Part shown: positions 47,645-57,210 of the stretch, piece by piece
Numbering within the stretch: the stretch's first letter is position 1
Layout of the letters: every line of letters starts with the position of its first letter
From: Scheffersomyces stipitis CBS 6054
Taxonomy: Eukaryota > Ascomycota > Pichiomycetes > Serinales > Debaryomycetaceae
Assembly (NCBI RefSeq): GCF_000209165.1
Contig: NC_009046.1
Location: forward strand, 744,001 to 808,000
Direction of reading: 5' to 3'
Length of the DNA: 64,000 nucleotides
Position numbers and translations under genes: made by a program
Notes under the pieces: model-generated
What the model was told of the DNA's origin: nothing
The model's input: only the letters and a program-made list of their open reading frames with translations
Databases searched by the model: none

Positions 47645-50542
47645 ATGAGTCTATCTAAGCTCTCATTCCCGTACTTTGAGTGCAAGGATTCTCAAGTGTC
47701 ACTTCTCAAGCTCATTCTCACAGACGAGATCGACTCCACGAGATACTCCATAGTTTTGGACAACGACAAAGGCGTCTCATCCATCTCCAAGACATTAACA
47801 CAAACGCTGCAGGTGGTTCCAGAACTAGTCACCTATATCGAGAATCCTACCAAGACCAGCCCTACTCCTTTACTTATACGTGTAAATGCCGAATTCAACA
47901 AGTTGAAGCTCAATGTGGCTATAAGACCTTCGGCAAACTTTCTCAACCAATCTCTCGTAATTGTTAAATCTTCTTCCAACACAGACAGCATCGATGAGTT
48001 GAAGCATGTTCTTTACGAAGATGATCAATCCAATTTTGACATCTCCAAAATTGACTATTCCAATCTTCCCATTGACCAGAATAAGCAAGAACCACAACGT
48101 GTGGTCATTAACGACATGTTTGACAACAAGAGAATCAACGACAGCAAGTTGAACGTCTCACTCTGGCAATTAGACTCGACCACTAACGAATATACCCACA
48201 TCCTTGGTTTCAGTGTATGGATCAATGAGCTCGCCAAAGTTAAGCATACATCACTGCGGGTGAAACTGCCTGTGCCTCAAGAAAACAACTTGAGAGGCAA
48301 ACACTTCAAATTAGCTGATTTCAAGAGAGAGTTCAATTTCAATATAGAAGATGGTCCTGAGTTCAGAAAGACATTGGCCAAATACGAGGCCAGCTTGCCA
48401 CAATACAAAAGAGCAGTATCCAATTTGCATGAAGAGTTGAAACTGTTAGAAACTTCGTTGAAGAGACTTACTAGCACCAAGGTTAAGCTCATTGAATTGG
48501 TCAACTCCACAGAGTTCCAATTCAACAACTTGATAGACCAGTTCGGCTTTGCCAAAGACTTTGAACGAATCTTCCGCTCAATATTCGACCCTTTTGAAAA
48601 GAATCTCAGATTCTTCTTGAAGAACGTATGTGACCAGAAGTTGATAACGAAGATTTCACAGAACCTATCGTATAACTCTCTTGAAGGAAGTGGCTCGTCT
48701 TCATCGAACTCCAATCACCACAATGAGTTGTTACAGCGCAAGAAGGTGTTTGAAAGCAACTCCAAGGAGTACTATTCGTGGTTGAACAAATACCTTTCTA
48801 ATGAAAAGGATAGACCGGAACTGAAGTTATTGACGAAGAGAAAAACATTCGAATTGTCTAAATTTGACTACTTGAACCATTTGAATACGATCACTAATAA
48901 CCAATACTCGAACCAGTTATTGGAGAGCCTCTTCAAGTTCATCAATATGACATTCGACGAACGTAATCCAAAATTGTTAGATTTTGAGAAATACAACGAT
49001 GCAAAGATGAGTCAAAATTTATTCGGAGAAAACTATCAGATATACCTCAATGTATTATTGAGATTTAACAGTGAAAAGTACCAGTTCCGTCAAATGATAG
49101 AAGCTTGTCTGACCAACGAAGAATTGACTAATCTTATTAAATTTAACTCGTTGAACCATACTTTACCCCCTACAACGCAGACTTCCTCACAATCATCGAC
49201 TTCAATTGCGCAAGACAATTCAGTAACTGACAACATTGACGAATTTATCATCAATAGAGACAACCTTGATTTGGTGTTTACCAATAACTCGCTATCCTCA
49301 GGAGAAGAAGCTATACCTATGTCCTCGACCAGTACGGATGATCAAAATGCTGAAATGTCAGGTATATTGTATACGTTGGGTGGACAGGGTAAAACTGGTT
49401 GGCATAAAGAATGGGTTGTTTTGAATAGAGGTCAATTGACTGAGTATTCTGATTGGAGAAAAGGAAAAACACCAATTAACAAACCAATTGAGGTAGCCCT
49501 CTCAAGTGTAAAGCCTATTACTTATGAAAAGAGACAAAACTGTTTTGAGATTTACACTTCATTGCGCACCAAGCATGTATTCCAAGCCCTTAATGAGGAT
49601 GAAAGAAATAAGTGGATCAAAGCTCTTTACAATGCTGGCCAAGTTGTGGATACATCGAGACTAAAGGAAAATTTTGGTCATAATGTTGATTCTAGTAAGA
49701 GAAAGAACTTGAGTAAATTGATAATCGACTTATCAGAAAAACCAATTGTTCCAAACCAGTCTTTGGACAGATCAATTTCACCAATATCTATCACTTCTAG
49801 AGCCCCACCAGCAGAAGAAAAAGACTACTTGAATTTGGTAAGGTCAATTCCAAACAGTAACAATAATATTTGTTTGGATTGTGGTTCTATGGAATCAGTA
49901 GAGTGGATTTCCATAAATTGTTTGGCATGTTTCTGTGTAAAGTGTGCTTCTTGTCATCGTAATATTGGTTCACACATTACCAAGATCAGATCCCTCAAGT
50001 TAGATAAATTTGAAAATGAAAGCGAGATGCTTCTTAAATACATTAACAATTGCCAGGTCAATAGATTCTTGGAAGAAAACCTTGATCCTAAGGAGAAGAT
50101 CACACCCTCAGTTTCAGACGATGCTCGTTTATCCTTCATCAGGAATAAGTACTTACTCAAGAAGTACAAGTCGATTATCCCTGATATTACAAATCAATTG
50201 ATCAAGGCAATACAAAAGATTCATGTTCCCGAAGTATTGAAAACTATAATTTGTGGGGCAGACATCAACACCAATATCCAAATAAGCATTCCAAGTAAGC
50301 AAGAGTACCAAGTGATTTCCTTGTTTGAGTACTCGTTGAGGAAGTTTATTGAACTCGAGGATGACGGCTTAATTCTCACAAGTTCGAAAAAGTTGTTTGT
50401 AATTTCCGAGCTCTTGATTCTTAATGGATGCAAAATTGATGACATAAAGGACTTGAGGAAGGACATAGGCTTGACAGATGCAGCCATAGAGTACTGGAAG
50501 ATCAGAAGCTTAAAGCTTAGCGGTGGTCTATTAACACCATGA
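47645..50542 (+). CDS. BAR-PH-ArfGAP protein (AGE1/ACAP-like)
   Basis: It should stimulate GTP hydrolysis on Arf GTPases at curved membranes in vesicle traffic. The protein has 965 residues. The N-terminal ~220 residues are a separate unassigned region. Residues ~245-500 are helical and BAR-like. The PH domain spans ~571-672 (GWHKEWVVLNRGQLTEYSDWRKG). The ArfGAP zinc finger uses C743, C746, C764 and C767, followed by the arginine finger R772 (CHRNIGSH). The finger has 17 residues between the Cys pairs, one more than the usual 16, with the extra residue before the conserved Trp. The domain order resembles ACAPs and S. pombe Cnt6. S. cerevisiae Age1 is the likely relative. Confidence 0.82.
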   Translation: MSLSKLSFPYFECKDSQVSLLKLILTDEIDSTRYSIVLDNDKGVSSISKTLTQTLQVVPELVTYIENPTKTSPTPLLIRVNAEFNKLKLNVAIRPSANFLNQSLVIVKSSSNTDSIDELKHVLYEDDQSNFDISKIDYSNLPIDQNKQEPQRVVINDMFDNKRINDSKLNVSLWQLDSTTNEYTHILGFSVWINELAKVKHTSLRVKLPVPQENNLRGKHFKLADFKREFNFNIEDGPEFRKTLAKYEASLPQYKRAVSNLHEELKLLETSLKRLTSTKVKLIELVNSTEFQFNNLIDQFGFAKDFERIFRSIFDPFEKNLRFFLKNVCDQKLITKISQNLSYNSLEGSGSSSSNSNHHNELLQRKKVFESNSKEYYSWLNKYLSNEKDRPELKLLTKRKTFELSKFDYLNHLNTITNNQYSNQLLESLFKFINMTFDERNPKLLDFEKYNDAKMSQNLFGENYQIYLNVLLRFNSEKYQFRQMIEACLTNEELTNLIKFNSLNHTLPPTTQTSSQSSTSIAQDNSVTDNIDEFIINRDNLDLVFTNNSLSSGEEAIPMSSTSTDDQNAEMSGILYTLGGQGKTGWHKEWVVLNRGQLTEYSDWRKGKTPINKPIEVALSSVKPITYEKRQNCFEIYTSLRTKHVFQALNEDERNKWIKALYNAGQVVDTSRLKENFGHNVDSSKRKNLSKLIIDLSEKPIVPNQSLDRSISPISITSRAPPAEEKDYLNLVRSIPNSNNNICLDCGSMESVEWISINCLACFCVKCASCHRNIGSHITKIRSLKLDKFENESEMLLKYINNCQVNRFLEENLDPKEKITPSVSDDARLSFIRNKYLLKKYKSIIPDITNQLIKAIQKIHVPEVLKTIICGADINTNIQISIPSKQEYQVISLFEYSLRKFIELEDDGLILTSSKKLFVISELLILNGCKIDDIKDLRKDIGLTDAAIEYWKIRSLKLSGGLLTP

Positions 50543-50838
50543 TCCAGTCTATAGAAACGAAATATTAATTAATAGCTTCATAGCGTATAACACTTAATGG
50601 AATAAAATTGCCTAAATGTAACTCGACGTAGGTTACTGTGAGGTTAATCTAGATCTAGAATGGGCTCTGCGAAATTTTGGGTGCGAAAAAATTGTTCCCA
50701 ATTTTTGGTTGCATTTGTGGTTAGCTCAATCTGGAATTCTTTTCCAATAGTTCCACTCCAGATAAAGCAGTTGGCCCAACTATCTGGTAGTTCACTTGAG
50801 GTTTCACTGCTACCACTGCCGGTCCCTGTTACTGTCAA
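50543..50838. promoter_or_regulatory. Short spacer before the SPS1-like kinase
   Basis: This spacer of 296 bases contains GCTCTGCGAAATTTTGGGTGCG at 50664-50685, holding two TGCGAAA-type words related to the dispersed motif. It also has a long T/A run. Whether these act on the kinase gene is unknown. Confidence 0.4.
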
Positions 50839-52200
50839 ATGTTTTACCAAACACATACTCCTATCACTATTAAACAGTATGACATCTTTCAGTGTATTGG
50901 AAAAGGAAACTTTGGAGACGTCTACAAAGCCAAGTGTCTCACCAACGCACAAGATGTGGCTATAAAGGTGGTCAATTTGGATGAATCGAATGAAGATGTC
51001 AAGGCTTTCACCCAGGAGATTCAATTTTTGTCCAGATTGAGAAACCCCTACATCACATCTTACATTGAGACGTTTGTCAAAGATTTCAATATGTTCATAG
51101 TGATGGAATATTGTGGAGGTGGATCTTGTTCTGATTTGCTAAGATACGCCAAGAAGCTTCCTGAAGATATAGTTGCCCTCATTATCAGAGACGTTTTAAA
51201 AGGATTGGTTTATCTTCATAACGAGAAGAAAGTTCACAGAGATATCAAACTGGCTAACATACTTCTTACAGAATATGGTGAGGTCAAGCTTGCAGATTTT
51301 GGAGTTAGCGGAGAGATCACATTGACCATGAAGAAGAGAAACACTTTTGTTGGAACTCCGTTTTGGATGGCTCCTGAAGTAATAACGAGAGGCAAGAGCA
51401 GCGACGAAGGTGGGTATAACGAGAAAGCAGATATCTGGTCTACAGGAATTACCACTATTGAACTTGTTACCGGATCTCCACCATTGGCTCAATACGACCC
51501 TATGAAAATCTTGTTTGACATTCCTAAGAAAAGGCCACCAGTGCTTGTTGGAATTAATTTCAGCGACAACATCAAGGATTTTGTCAAGTACTGTTTGATC
51601 AAAGATCCAAAGGCACGACCAAGAGCCAAAGATCTCCTTCACCACCAGTTTGTTTCAAGACTCACAGGACGAAACTCATCAGTAAAGGCAATGTTGGTGA
51701 AGATGATTAGAGACAAGAACATGCAACTGCTAGCCACTGGAAAGGTCAAGAAACCAAAGTATCCGCTTGAAAGATTTGTCGATAGTGACAGTGAAGAACA
51801 AAGCAGTGCTAAAGTTCAATGGGACTTTGAAACATTCAAATCAGAATTCCTTCGTCGCAGAAGTTCTACAACCAACAAGGAAGTGTACAAGAGGTACGGA
51901 GACAACTACTCAAGTTTGCAAGTATCCGCTCTGTCTCCATTATCACCAATCTCTCCTGAATCTGCCGTGGTCGGCAAGTCTACCGAAACAAAAGAGACGT
52001 CTCCTTCACCAGTGTTTCCTCGTGAGGGTGTGAAACCAGGACAGTTACTATTTTACTGTGTAGAACAGGTTTATCATCGGGGAAGAACCGAAGCTACTCA
52101 GAGAACAGTGGAACAGCTTCTAGTCAATCTTCTTGAGTATGAGCACGAACTTCCCGGCTTGTGCGAGGCTATAGTAGAGGAGCTATCACATGTACTTTGA
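50839..52200 (+). CDS. SPS1: Germinal-centre (GCK-III type) Ste20-family protein kinase
   Basis: The protein has 453 residues with a complete kinase domain: G-loop GKGNFG (21-26), ATP-site Lys43, HRDIKLAN (133-140), DFG (153-155) and the activation segment end GTPFWMAPE (172-180). The sequence and modest size fit the GCK-III group, like S. cerevisiae Sps1 (sporulation) and unlike the much larger Kic1. The C-terminal tail is Ser/Pro-rich then ends in a short helical region (ATQRTVEQLLVNLLEYEHEL). The substrate is not predictable. The symbol is by family resemblance only. Confidence 0.8.
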   Translation: MFYQTHTPITIKQYDIFQCIGKGNFGDVYKAKCLTNAQDVAIKVVNLDESNEDVKAFTQEIQFLSRLRNPYITSYIETFVKDFNMFIVMEYCGGGSCSDLLRYAKKLPEDIVALIIRDVLKGLVYLHNEKKVHRDIKLANILLTEYGEVKLADFGVSGEITLTMKKRNTFVGTPFWMAPEVITRGKSSDEGGYNEKADIWSTGITTIELVTGSPPLAQYDPMKILFDIPKKRPPVLVGINFSDNIKDFVKYCLIKDPKARPRAKDLLHHQFVSRLTGRNSSVKAMLVKMIRDKNMQLLATGKVKKPKYPLERFVDSDSEEQSSAKVQWDFETFKSEFLRRRSSTTNKEVYKRYGDNYSSLQVSALSPLSPISPESAVVGKSTETKETSPSPVFPREGVKPGQLLFYCVEQVYHRGRTEATQRTVEQLLVNLLEYEHELPGLCEAIVEELSHVL

Positions 52201-53302
52201 TACTATAAACTATATAGAGACTAGGCTACTACATATGAAATCTACGAAGGGATAAATACCAACCTATTATCAAACACGGTGTTCTAGTAGGATTTCAGCT
52301 AGTGAAAAACCAAGGCTCTAACGCGAATCGCTGAGAAATGATTCAAGACTCACGATAAGATCCAAGAAAATAAGCCATACTATTCCATAATATTCTGAAT
52401 TGTTTGACACCGTGAGTGAACGTTCTATCCGTGGTGGGGGAGATGTCGGGCATTGTTGCTGAGGAGATCCTAGACCCATACAATGACGAGGCGGAACATT
52501 GCAACTGGAGGTACAATAGCACGAGCTTTTGGCAGATATTATTGTCAGATTGTGTCGCAAAGGATGTCGAAAATGAGAGCTACGGTCCTTTTGCGACACA
52601 GGGTCCACGCGAATGTTCGAGCTCCTGTTTCTGAACCTTTTTACGAGAGCTGATTGTGAGTGGAAAGTTTCGACTCCTTCACATCACATGACGATAACCA
52701 ATATGGTGAAGCTGCGAAAAAGAACCAAGGCAACGATGCCGTAATAATACTGTCAGTTCGGCTTTTCTCAGCATACGCCAATAGTGACAGACAATGTGAC
52801 GACAACATGAGTTGATACACTTTGGAGAAGGAAACACCATGGTCCGATGCACGGTCTGAACCTTTGAAGATTTGGTGCCCCACTCTCGCAGACGCATATT
52901 TACAAGCCGGGTGCTGCCATCAATTTTTCTGCGACACCAAAAAAGCGCGTTTCTCAAATGTTTAATTTCGTGTACCATAAATACTGCGTGGATCAACAAA
53001 TGGGCTACTAGTACAAAAACTGGTGTATCAGCAACAGGTTCTTATCCCTGAAACTTTGTTGTTTGCTCCAACTTTTTTTTCTTCTGGCTGTATCATTTTG
53101 TATATCTAAGTCTTTCTTCTTGATCTTGTTCGTCGCCTAGCCTACAGCCATCAGTAGTTCTAGTTGGCTGTTCTCATTTCATTGCATACTACTCCTTAAA
53201 ATACCAACACAATAGTATCACTAATTACTGCTAATCTACAATTACTACTTTCATTCATTACAAAATTCATATCTATAACCCTTCCGCACCCGTCGTTCAC
53301 CT
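52201..53302. promoter_or_regulatory. 1.1-kb promoter region of the TEA-domain gene
   Basis: It contains a 14-bp inverted repeat at 52551-52600, a short ATG frame (52443-52634, 63 residues, unrecognised) and AAGCTGCGAAAAAG near 52709, a variant of the dispersed motif. Long promoters are typical of yeast developmental regulators. The final 250 bases are T/C-rich leader sequence. Confidence 0.5.
52551..52600. repeat. Inverted repeat in the TEA-gene promoter
   Basis: TGTGTCGCAAAGGA (52551-52564) and TCCTTTTGCGACACA (52586-52600) are inverted arms. They match over 14 bp with one extra T on the right. The loop is 21 bases. It could be a binding-site pair or an RNA hairpin. Confidence 0.5.
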
Positions 53303-56300
53303 ATGTCCAACATTCCTCATACACCTCGGTCGAAAGCCTCCGCCAACGGTATAACTACAGGTGGATTGCCAAAGACTTCGGTGACCCCCTCCTTCACCTT
53401 TGGACTCAGTTTTCTGCCTTCGTTCCAGTTCCAGTCGCCTATTCAACTGGTGTCACCAGACAGGTTCCTCACATTTTCGAGCCACATGCGCCGTCACTTC
53501 AACAAGCGTAACCCTGATCTATCGTCACCTGAATCTAGCTCTAAAGATGACTCGAAGACAAAATCCTTGTCGATGAACCAGTTCGCGGAAATGTTTAAAA
53601 CTCGGCGTTCCAGCGTGGACGGCAGCAATGACCACGGCGATACCATACATACCACCCAGGAAGACGATGTGGATCTCTGGTCTTCATTGGATAACGACCA
53701 TTCATCTAATCAGCACAATTTGACATCAATGACTTCGATATATGAAGAAGACTCTCAGCTTGTAAAAGAAGAAACTATAGCCTCAAAACGGGAAAACAAC
53801 ACCTTCTTGACTCCCAATAAGTTATTGTTGCCGCGTAGGATCATGGCATCGTCGGAAAGGCCGGCCTCGACTCCAACTAAGTTGCAATCAGCACCTCATT
53901 TAATCTCGTTGAGAGCTATTGCTGAAGGAGACCTGGGTGCCAGTCCTTCCAAATTGGAAATGACAGTGTCCAAGTCCATCAAAAGAAGAAGATTGGCCAG
54001 TATCTCTTCAATTCACGATTCTCCCAATAACTCAATTGCTTCACAAATTGACAACACTATGGAGTCTCCTCTTCCAAGAAGAAAGCAGTCCGTAGACTCC
54101 GTCACAGATGCCGGCGATAAAGTCTGGTACCCAGAGCTTGACGACATACTCATCAAGTGTTATTTGAAGTATCGCGATTTCAGGGATAATCATGCTGGAT
54201 ATAATGCAAGCGTTTTAAAGCATACCTCTCAGAATAAAGTGTTGTCGCGAATGTTGTTAAACAAAACAAGTATCTTGAGAACTTCTAAGCAAATATCGTC
54301 CAGATTATTTAGATTGTCCAAGTTGAAGAAACTCGACAAAAACAAGTCTTCCAAGACACCACAGAGCATTCCGACCTTTGGCTCTATCAGTAATGACGAG
54401 ATTGAGGAATTCATTCTGACTCCTTTGGAAAGCTTGATGTCAGCTACTATGCCTGCTACTCGGATGGATTCTATCACCACCAATGAAATCATAGACCACG
54501 AATTGGATTTGCTTTTGGCTTCTCCTCCAGATATCAACACTGCTTCTGATGATAATGTCACATATAGCATGGTTCCTAGCGAATTCAAATTGGCATTCAA
54601 GAACATGAGCCCGAATGATGACCATGTTTTTTCATCATTGAGGAACATCACTTCGTCGTCATTGTCGACAAACACATTCCAAGCCAGACATGGAGGAGAT
54701 GATACTGTCCATGTCATAGACAAATTGAGAGACGATGCAGTTCCCATCTGGGTCGTTTCTCATGACATTAATTTGTGTCTTAATTCTAAAGACATAGTTG
54801 CGTCCACACCAATTTCTCCGTTTACAAACAAGTCTCAAGGAGAACTTTTACACCCGCTAAACTTGTTGAATGGTGTCTTTGAATCCTATTTAAAGATTGA
54901 TGTCAAAGGCAACACTGAAAATGGTGTGTCGATGCTTGCATGGAACTGTTTTACCAAGGTTTACAAGACCAAATCAAAGCAAATAATTCTTGAGAGTGTC
55001 GAACCCATTAATGCATACTGGAATTTGTCGGATAAACTTTACAATTTGCAATTTCCCTTCTTGTCGAACTTTTTTGCTGGTTATCTCAACTTTTTGACCA
55101 ATGGCTCCCACAGTAAAGATGACGATGCCTTGCGAATTGTTCAAGTGTTATACAAAAACACGACAAGTGATGTTAAGTTTAATCATGAAACCTCAAACAT
55201 CTACGCCTACTTGATCCATGAAGTTTTGTTTAACAAGACTTCCAATGCATCTGGAACAGAGATAAATGTCATCGAAATCGTGAAAAAAGATGCCAAGCTT
55301 GAGTCCTCGCCCGGAATTCTGTCGAAAACAAGTGTTGATGTTGATGATGATGACAACGAGACCGTGCTCGCAGACTCTTCTCCTTATAAGTCGTCTCCAA
55401 AATCGACTCAATCACAACAATCCCCTATTAGACGTTCCAGTTTAAACATCGATGTGAGTAGAGCTAATGGCACCAAAGGATTAGATTTGCATAAAGGACC
55501 CATTAGTGCTCCGATCTATAATGCTGCCATCGTGCAGAAGTTTAACCAAAATCTTCTCAAACAGCTGGAGCATTTGAAATCAAATGAAGCCAAAGATCTT
55601 CATCAGTTTGGACAGCAGCTGATTGATGATTTATCAACAATGCATAAGTATTCGGAATTAGTAGATGGCCAACACATAGTTAAGGATGTTACCAGTAGCA
55701 GGTCTAACGGTACGGCAGTGGAATTTTCGGCAAGCTTTCTTGGAGATTGCAACCAGTCAAACGGCATTTCCCACAAGTCGCCCCACTCAGCTCCAAATAC
55801 TGTCAATATGGCTTCTAGCGCACAGTTTGCACCAATGATGGGCAACAACTTTAATTTGGCTGGAGTTGTACCTAGGGTGGAAAATCCTGTTATGGCAAAT
55901 TTCGCTAATCCAAATCCTCAATTTGTTCCTCAAGGTCAACAGATGATGGTGAACAACTTTGCCCAGTTCAATGGCCTTCCTCCAAGTGTGAGAGAACAGT
56001 TTACGCGACAGTGGTTTCAGCAGCGTCAACAGCAACAGCAGCAACAGCAGCCACACCAACAACAAATGCATCAACCTCCGTCACAACAGATTGAACATCT
56101 CCAACAGCAACAAATGATGTTCAATATGAATACGATTAATTCAGCACCAGCATCGCAAACACAATTCTTCATTCAAAACACCCCACAAATGAGTCATCCA
56201 CAGGATCAATTTCAACAGGTAAATCTTGCTGAACTTCAAGTCCAAGTCCAGGCTCAAGCTCAAGCTCAGGCCCAAGCCCAAGCTCAGGTTAAAGCTAACC

Positions 56301-56617
56301 TTCAACCTCAAATGTCTCAAATACAACCACAAGTTCAAAGAGCCCATTCTTTTAATAACGTGGTACCTATGGGAGTAGTGCAGAGACCTGGAATACAACC
56401 GGCACTTGCAAGAAGTCGAAGTTCTGCTTCTGTTGCGAAGGATTCCAATAAGGAAAACTACAAGCCAAAGGAAATTAAGTTTGGCCCTATTTTGGAGTAT
56501 GACCCTTCCAAAGATTCCAAGAGTATTCAACAGAACAGAAATCTAAAGCAAGGCAATGGAATTCATAGATTCCCCATCAACACACCACTTAGCATTTACA
56601 AACCCAAAAAGAAGTGA
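53303..56617 (+). CDS. Divergent TEA/ATTS-domain transcription factor
   Basis: The protein has 1104 residues. A likely TEA domain covers ~272-345: it begins VWYPELDDILIKCYL and ends ILRTSKQISSRLFRLSKLKK. That end follows the TEA recognition-helix pattern RT-KQVSSHIQ. The rest is long and mostly low complexity: Ser/Asp-rich N-terminus, poly-Gln (~906-940) and an Ala-Gln repeat (~979-995). The conserved-looking C-terminus contains KENYKPKEIKFGPILEYDP. TEA factors in yeasts control filamentation and mating programmes (Tec1), but the domain here is too diverged, with an insertion between helices, to call TEC1. A second paralogous TEA factor is the alternative. Confidence 0.65.
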   Translation: MSNIPHTPRSKASANGITTGGLPKTSVTPSFTFGLSFLPSFQFQSPIQLVSPDRFLTFSSHMRRHFNKRNPDLSSPESSSKDDSKTKSLSMNQFAEMFKTRRSSVDGSNDHGDTIHTTQEDDVDLWSSLDNDHSSNQHNLTSMTSIYEEDSQLVKEETIASKRENNTFLTPNKLLLPRRIMASSERPASTPTKLQSAPHLISLRAIAEGDLGASPSKLEMTVSKSIKRRRLASISSIHDSPNNSIASQIDNTMESPLPRRKQSVDSVTDAGDKVWYPELDDILIKCYLKYRDFRDNHAGYNASVLKHTSQNKVLSRMLLNKTSILRTSKQISSRLFRLSKLKKLDKNKSSKTPQSIPTFGSISNDEIEEFILTPLESLMSATMPATRMDSITTNEIIDHELDLLLASPPDINTASDDNVTYSMVPSEFKLAFKNMSPNDDHVFSSLRNITSSSLSTNTFQARHGGDDTVHVIDKLRDDAVPIWVVSHDINLCLNSKDIVASTPISPFTNKSQGELLHPLNLLNGVFESYLKIDVKGNTENGVSMLAWNCFTKVYKTKSKQIILESVEPINAYWNLSDKLYNLQFPFLSNFFAGYLNFLTNGSHSKDDDALRIVQVLYKNTTSDVKFNHETSNIYAYLIHEVLFNKTSNASGTEINVIEIVKKDAKLESSPGILSKTSVDVDDDDNETVLADSSPYKSSPKSTQSQQSPIRRSSLNIDVSRANGTKGLDLHKGPISAPIYNAAIVQKFNQNLLKQLEHLKSNEAKDLHQFGQQLIDDLSTMHKYSELVDGQHIVKDVTSSRSNGTAVEFSASFLGDCNQSNGISHKSPHSAPNTVNMASSAQFAPMMGNNFNLAGVVPRVENPVMANFANPNPQFVPQGQQMMVNNFAQFNGLPPSVREQFTRQWFQQRQQQQQQQQPHQQQMHQPPSQQIEHLQQQQMMFNMNTINSAPASQTQFFIQNTPQMSHPQDQFQQVNLAELQVQVQAQAQAQAQAQAQVKANLQPQMSQIQPQVQRAHSFNNVVPMGVVQRPGIQPALARSRSSASVAKDSNKENYKPKEIKFGPILEYDPSKDSKSIQQNRNLKQGNGIHRFPINTPLSIYKPKKK
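56018..56114 (+). repeat. CAG/CAA repeat encoding poly-glutamine
   Basis: A mixed CAG/CAA tract encodes Gln-rich sequence with runs of up to eight Gln, broken by Arg, Pro, His and Met, in the TEA-domain protein. Mixing of codons suggests selection for Gln rather than simple slippage. Confidence 0.8.
56237..56288 (+). repeat. 6-bp coding repeat (Gln-Val/Gln-Ala dipeptides)
   Basis: Consecutive CAAGTC, CAGGCT, CAAGCT and CAAGCC units encode alternating Gln with Val or Ala in the TEA-domain protein. The near-perfect 6-bp period points to repeat expansion. Confidence 0.75.
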
Positions 56618-57210
56618 TAGTTTCTAGTATTGTTTTTCAGTTCCTTGGTTTTCATTTATTCACAGGTATAATTACTTGTTTACATTTAGCATACATTGTA
56701 CATTATATTCATACATCTATATATATAAATATGAGGACATTACATTATTGTGAATCAGTAACTGAATTGAAAGAGTTATTGAAAGTGTTAAAGAGAAAAT
56801 TGTTCTACTTCCATATTTCGCAGCCATTTTTGTCGCTACCCATTTGGCCGTAGAGGGTTCTGCATTCTTGCATACAATAGCCTCGGTGCATACAGTAAAC
56901 CGAAGTATCCATGACGTACATACTTAAGTTAGATACCATTCTTTACTGCCAGGCTACAGAGTCAGCTGGAATTATATACTATCAATTGCGGTTCTAACAG
57001 AATCTAGTATCAGTTTCGTTTCCAATTTGTTTGCTGAAACTAAAATTGAAATTGAAATTGATTGCAAATCTGCAAGCCTCAGCTCCACTCCGAAAAGATC
57101 ATATCGTTTGAGCAATTTAACCTCGTTCCCATAGACTGTTAGAAACATTTACTTCAACACCTTATAATTTTCTGCTCCTACTTTCATATTTATTTATTGT
57201 CAATAACTCA
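56618..57210. other. Spacer before SIP3
   Basis: These 593 bases contain the seventh GGCTGCGAAA copy (minus strand, 56816) and short AAATTGAAATTG repeats near 57042. No RNA gene is evident. Confidence 0.5.
56816..56825 (-). repeat. GGCTGCGAAA dispersed motif, copy 7
   Basis: Extended minus-strand form GCGACAAAAATGGCTGCGAA(AT). It shares the AAAAATGGCTGC part with a variant copy near 9967. Confidence 0.6.
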
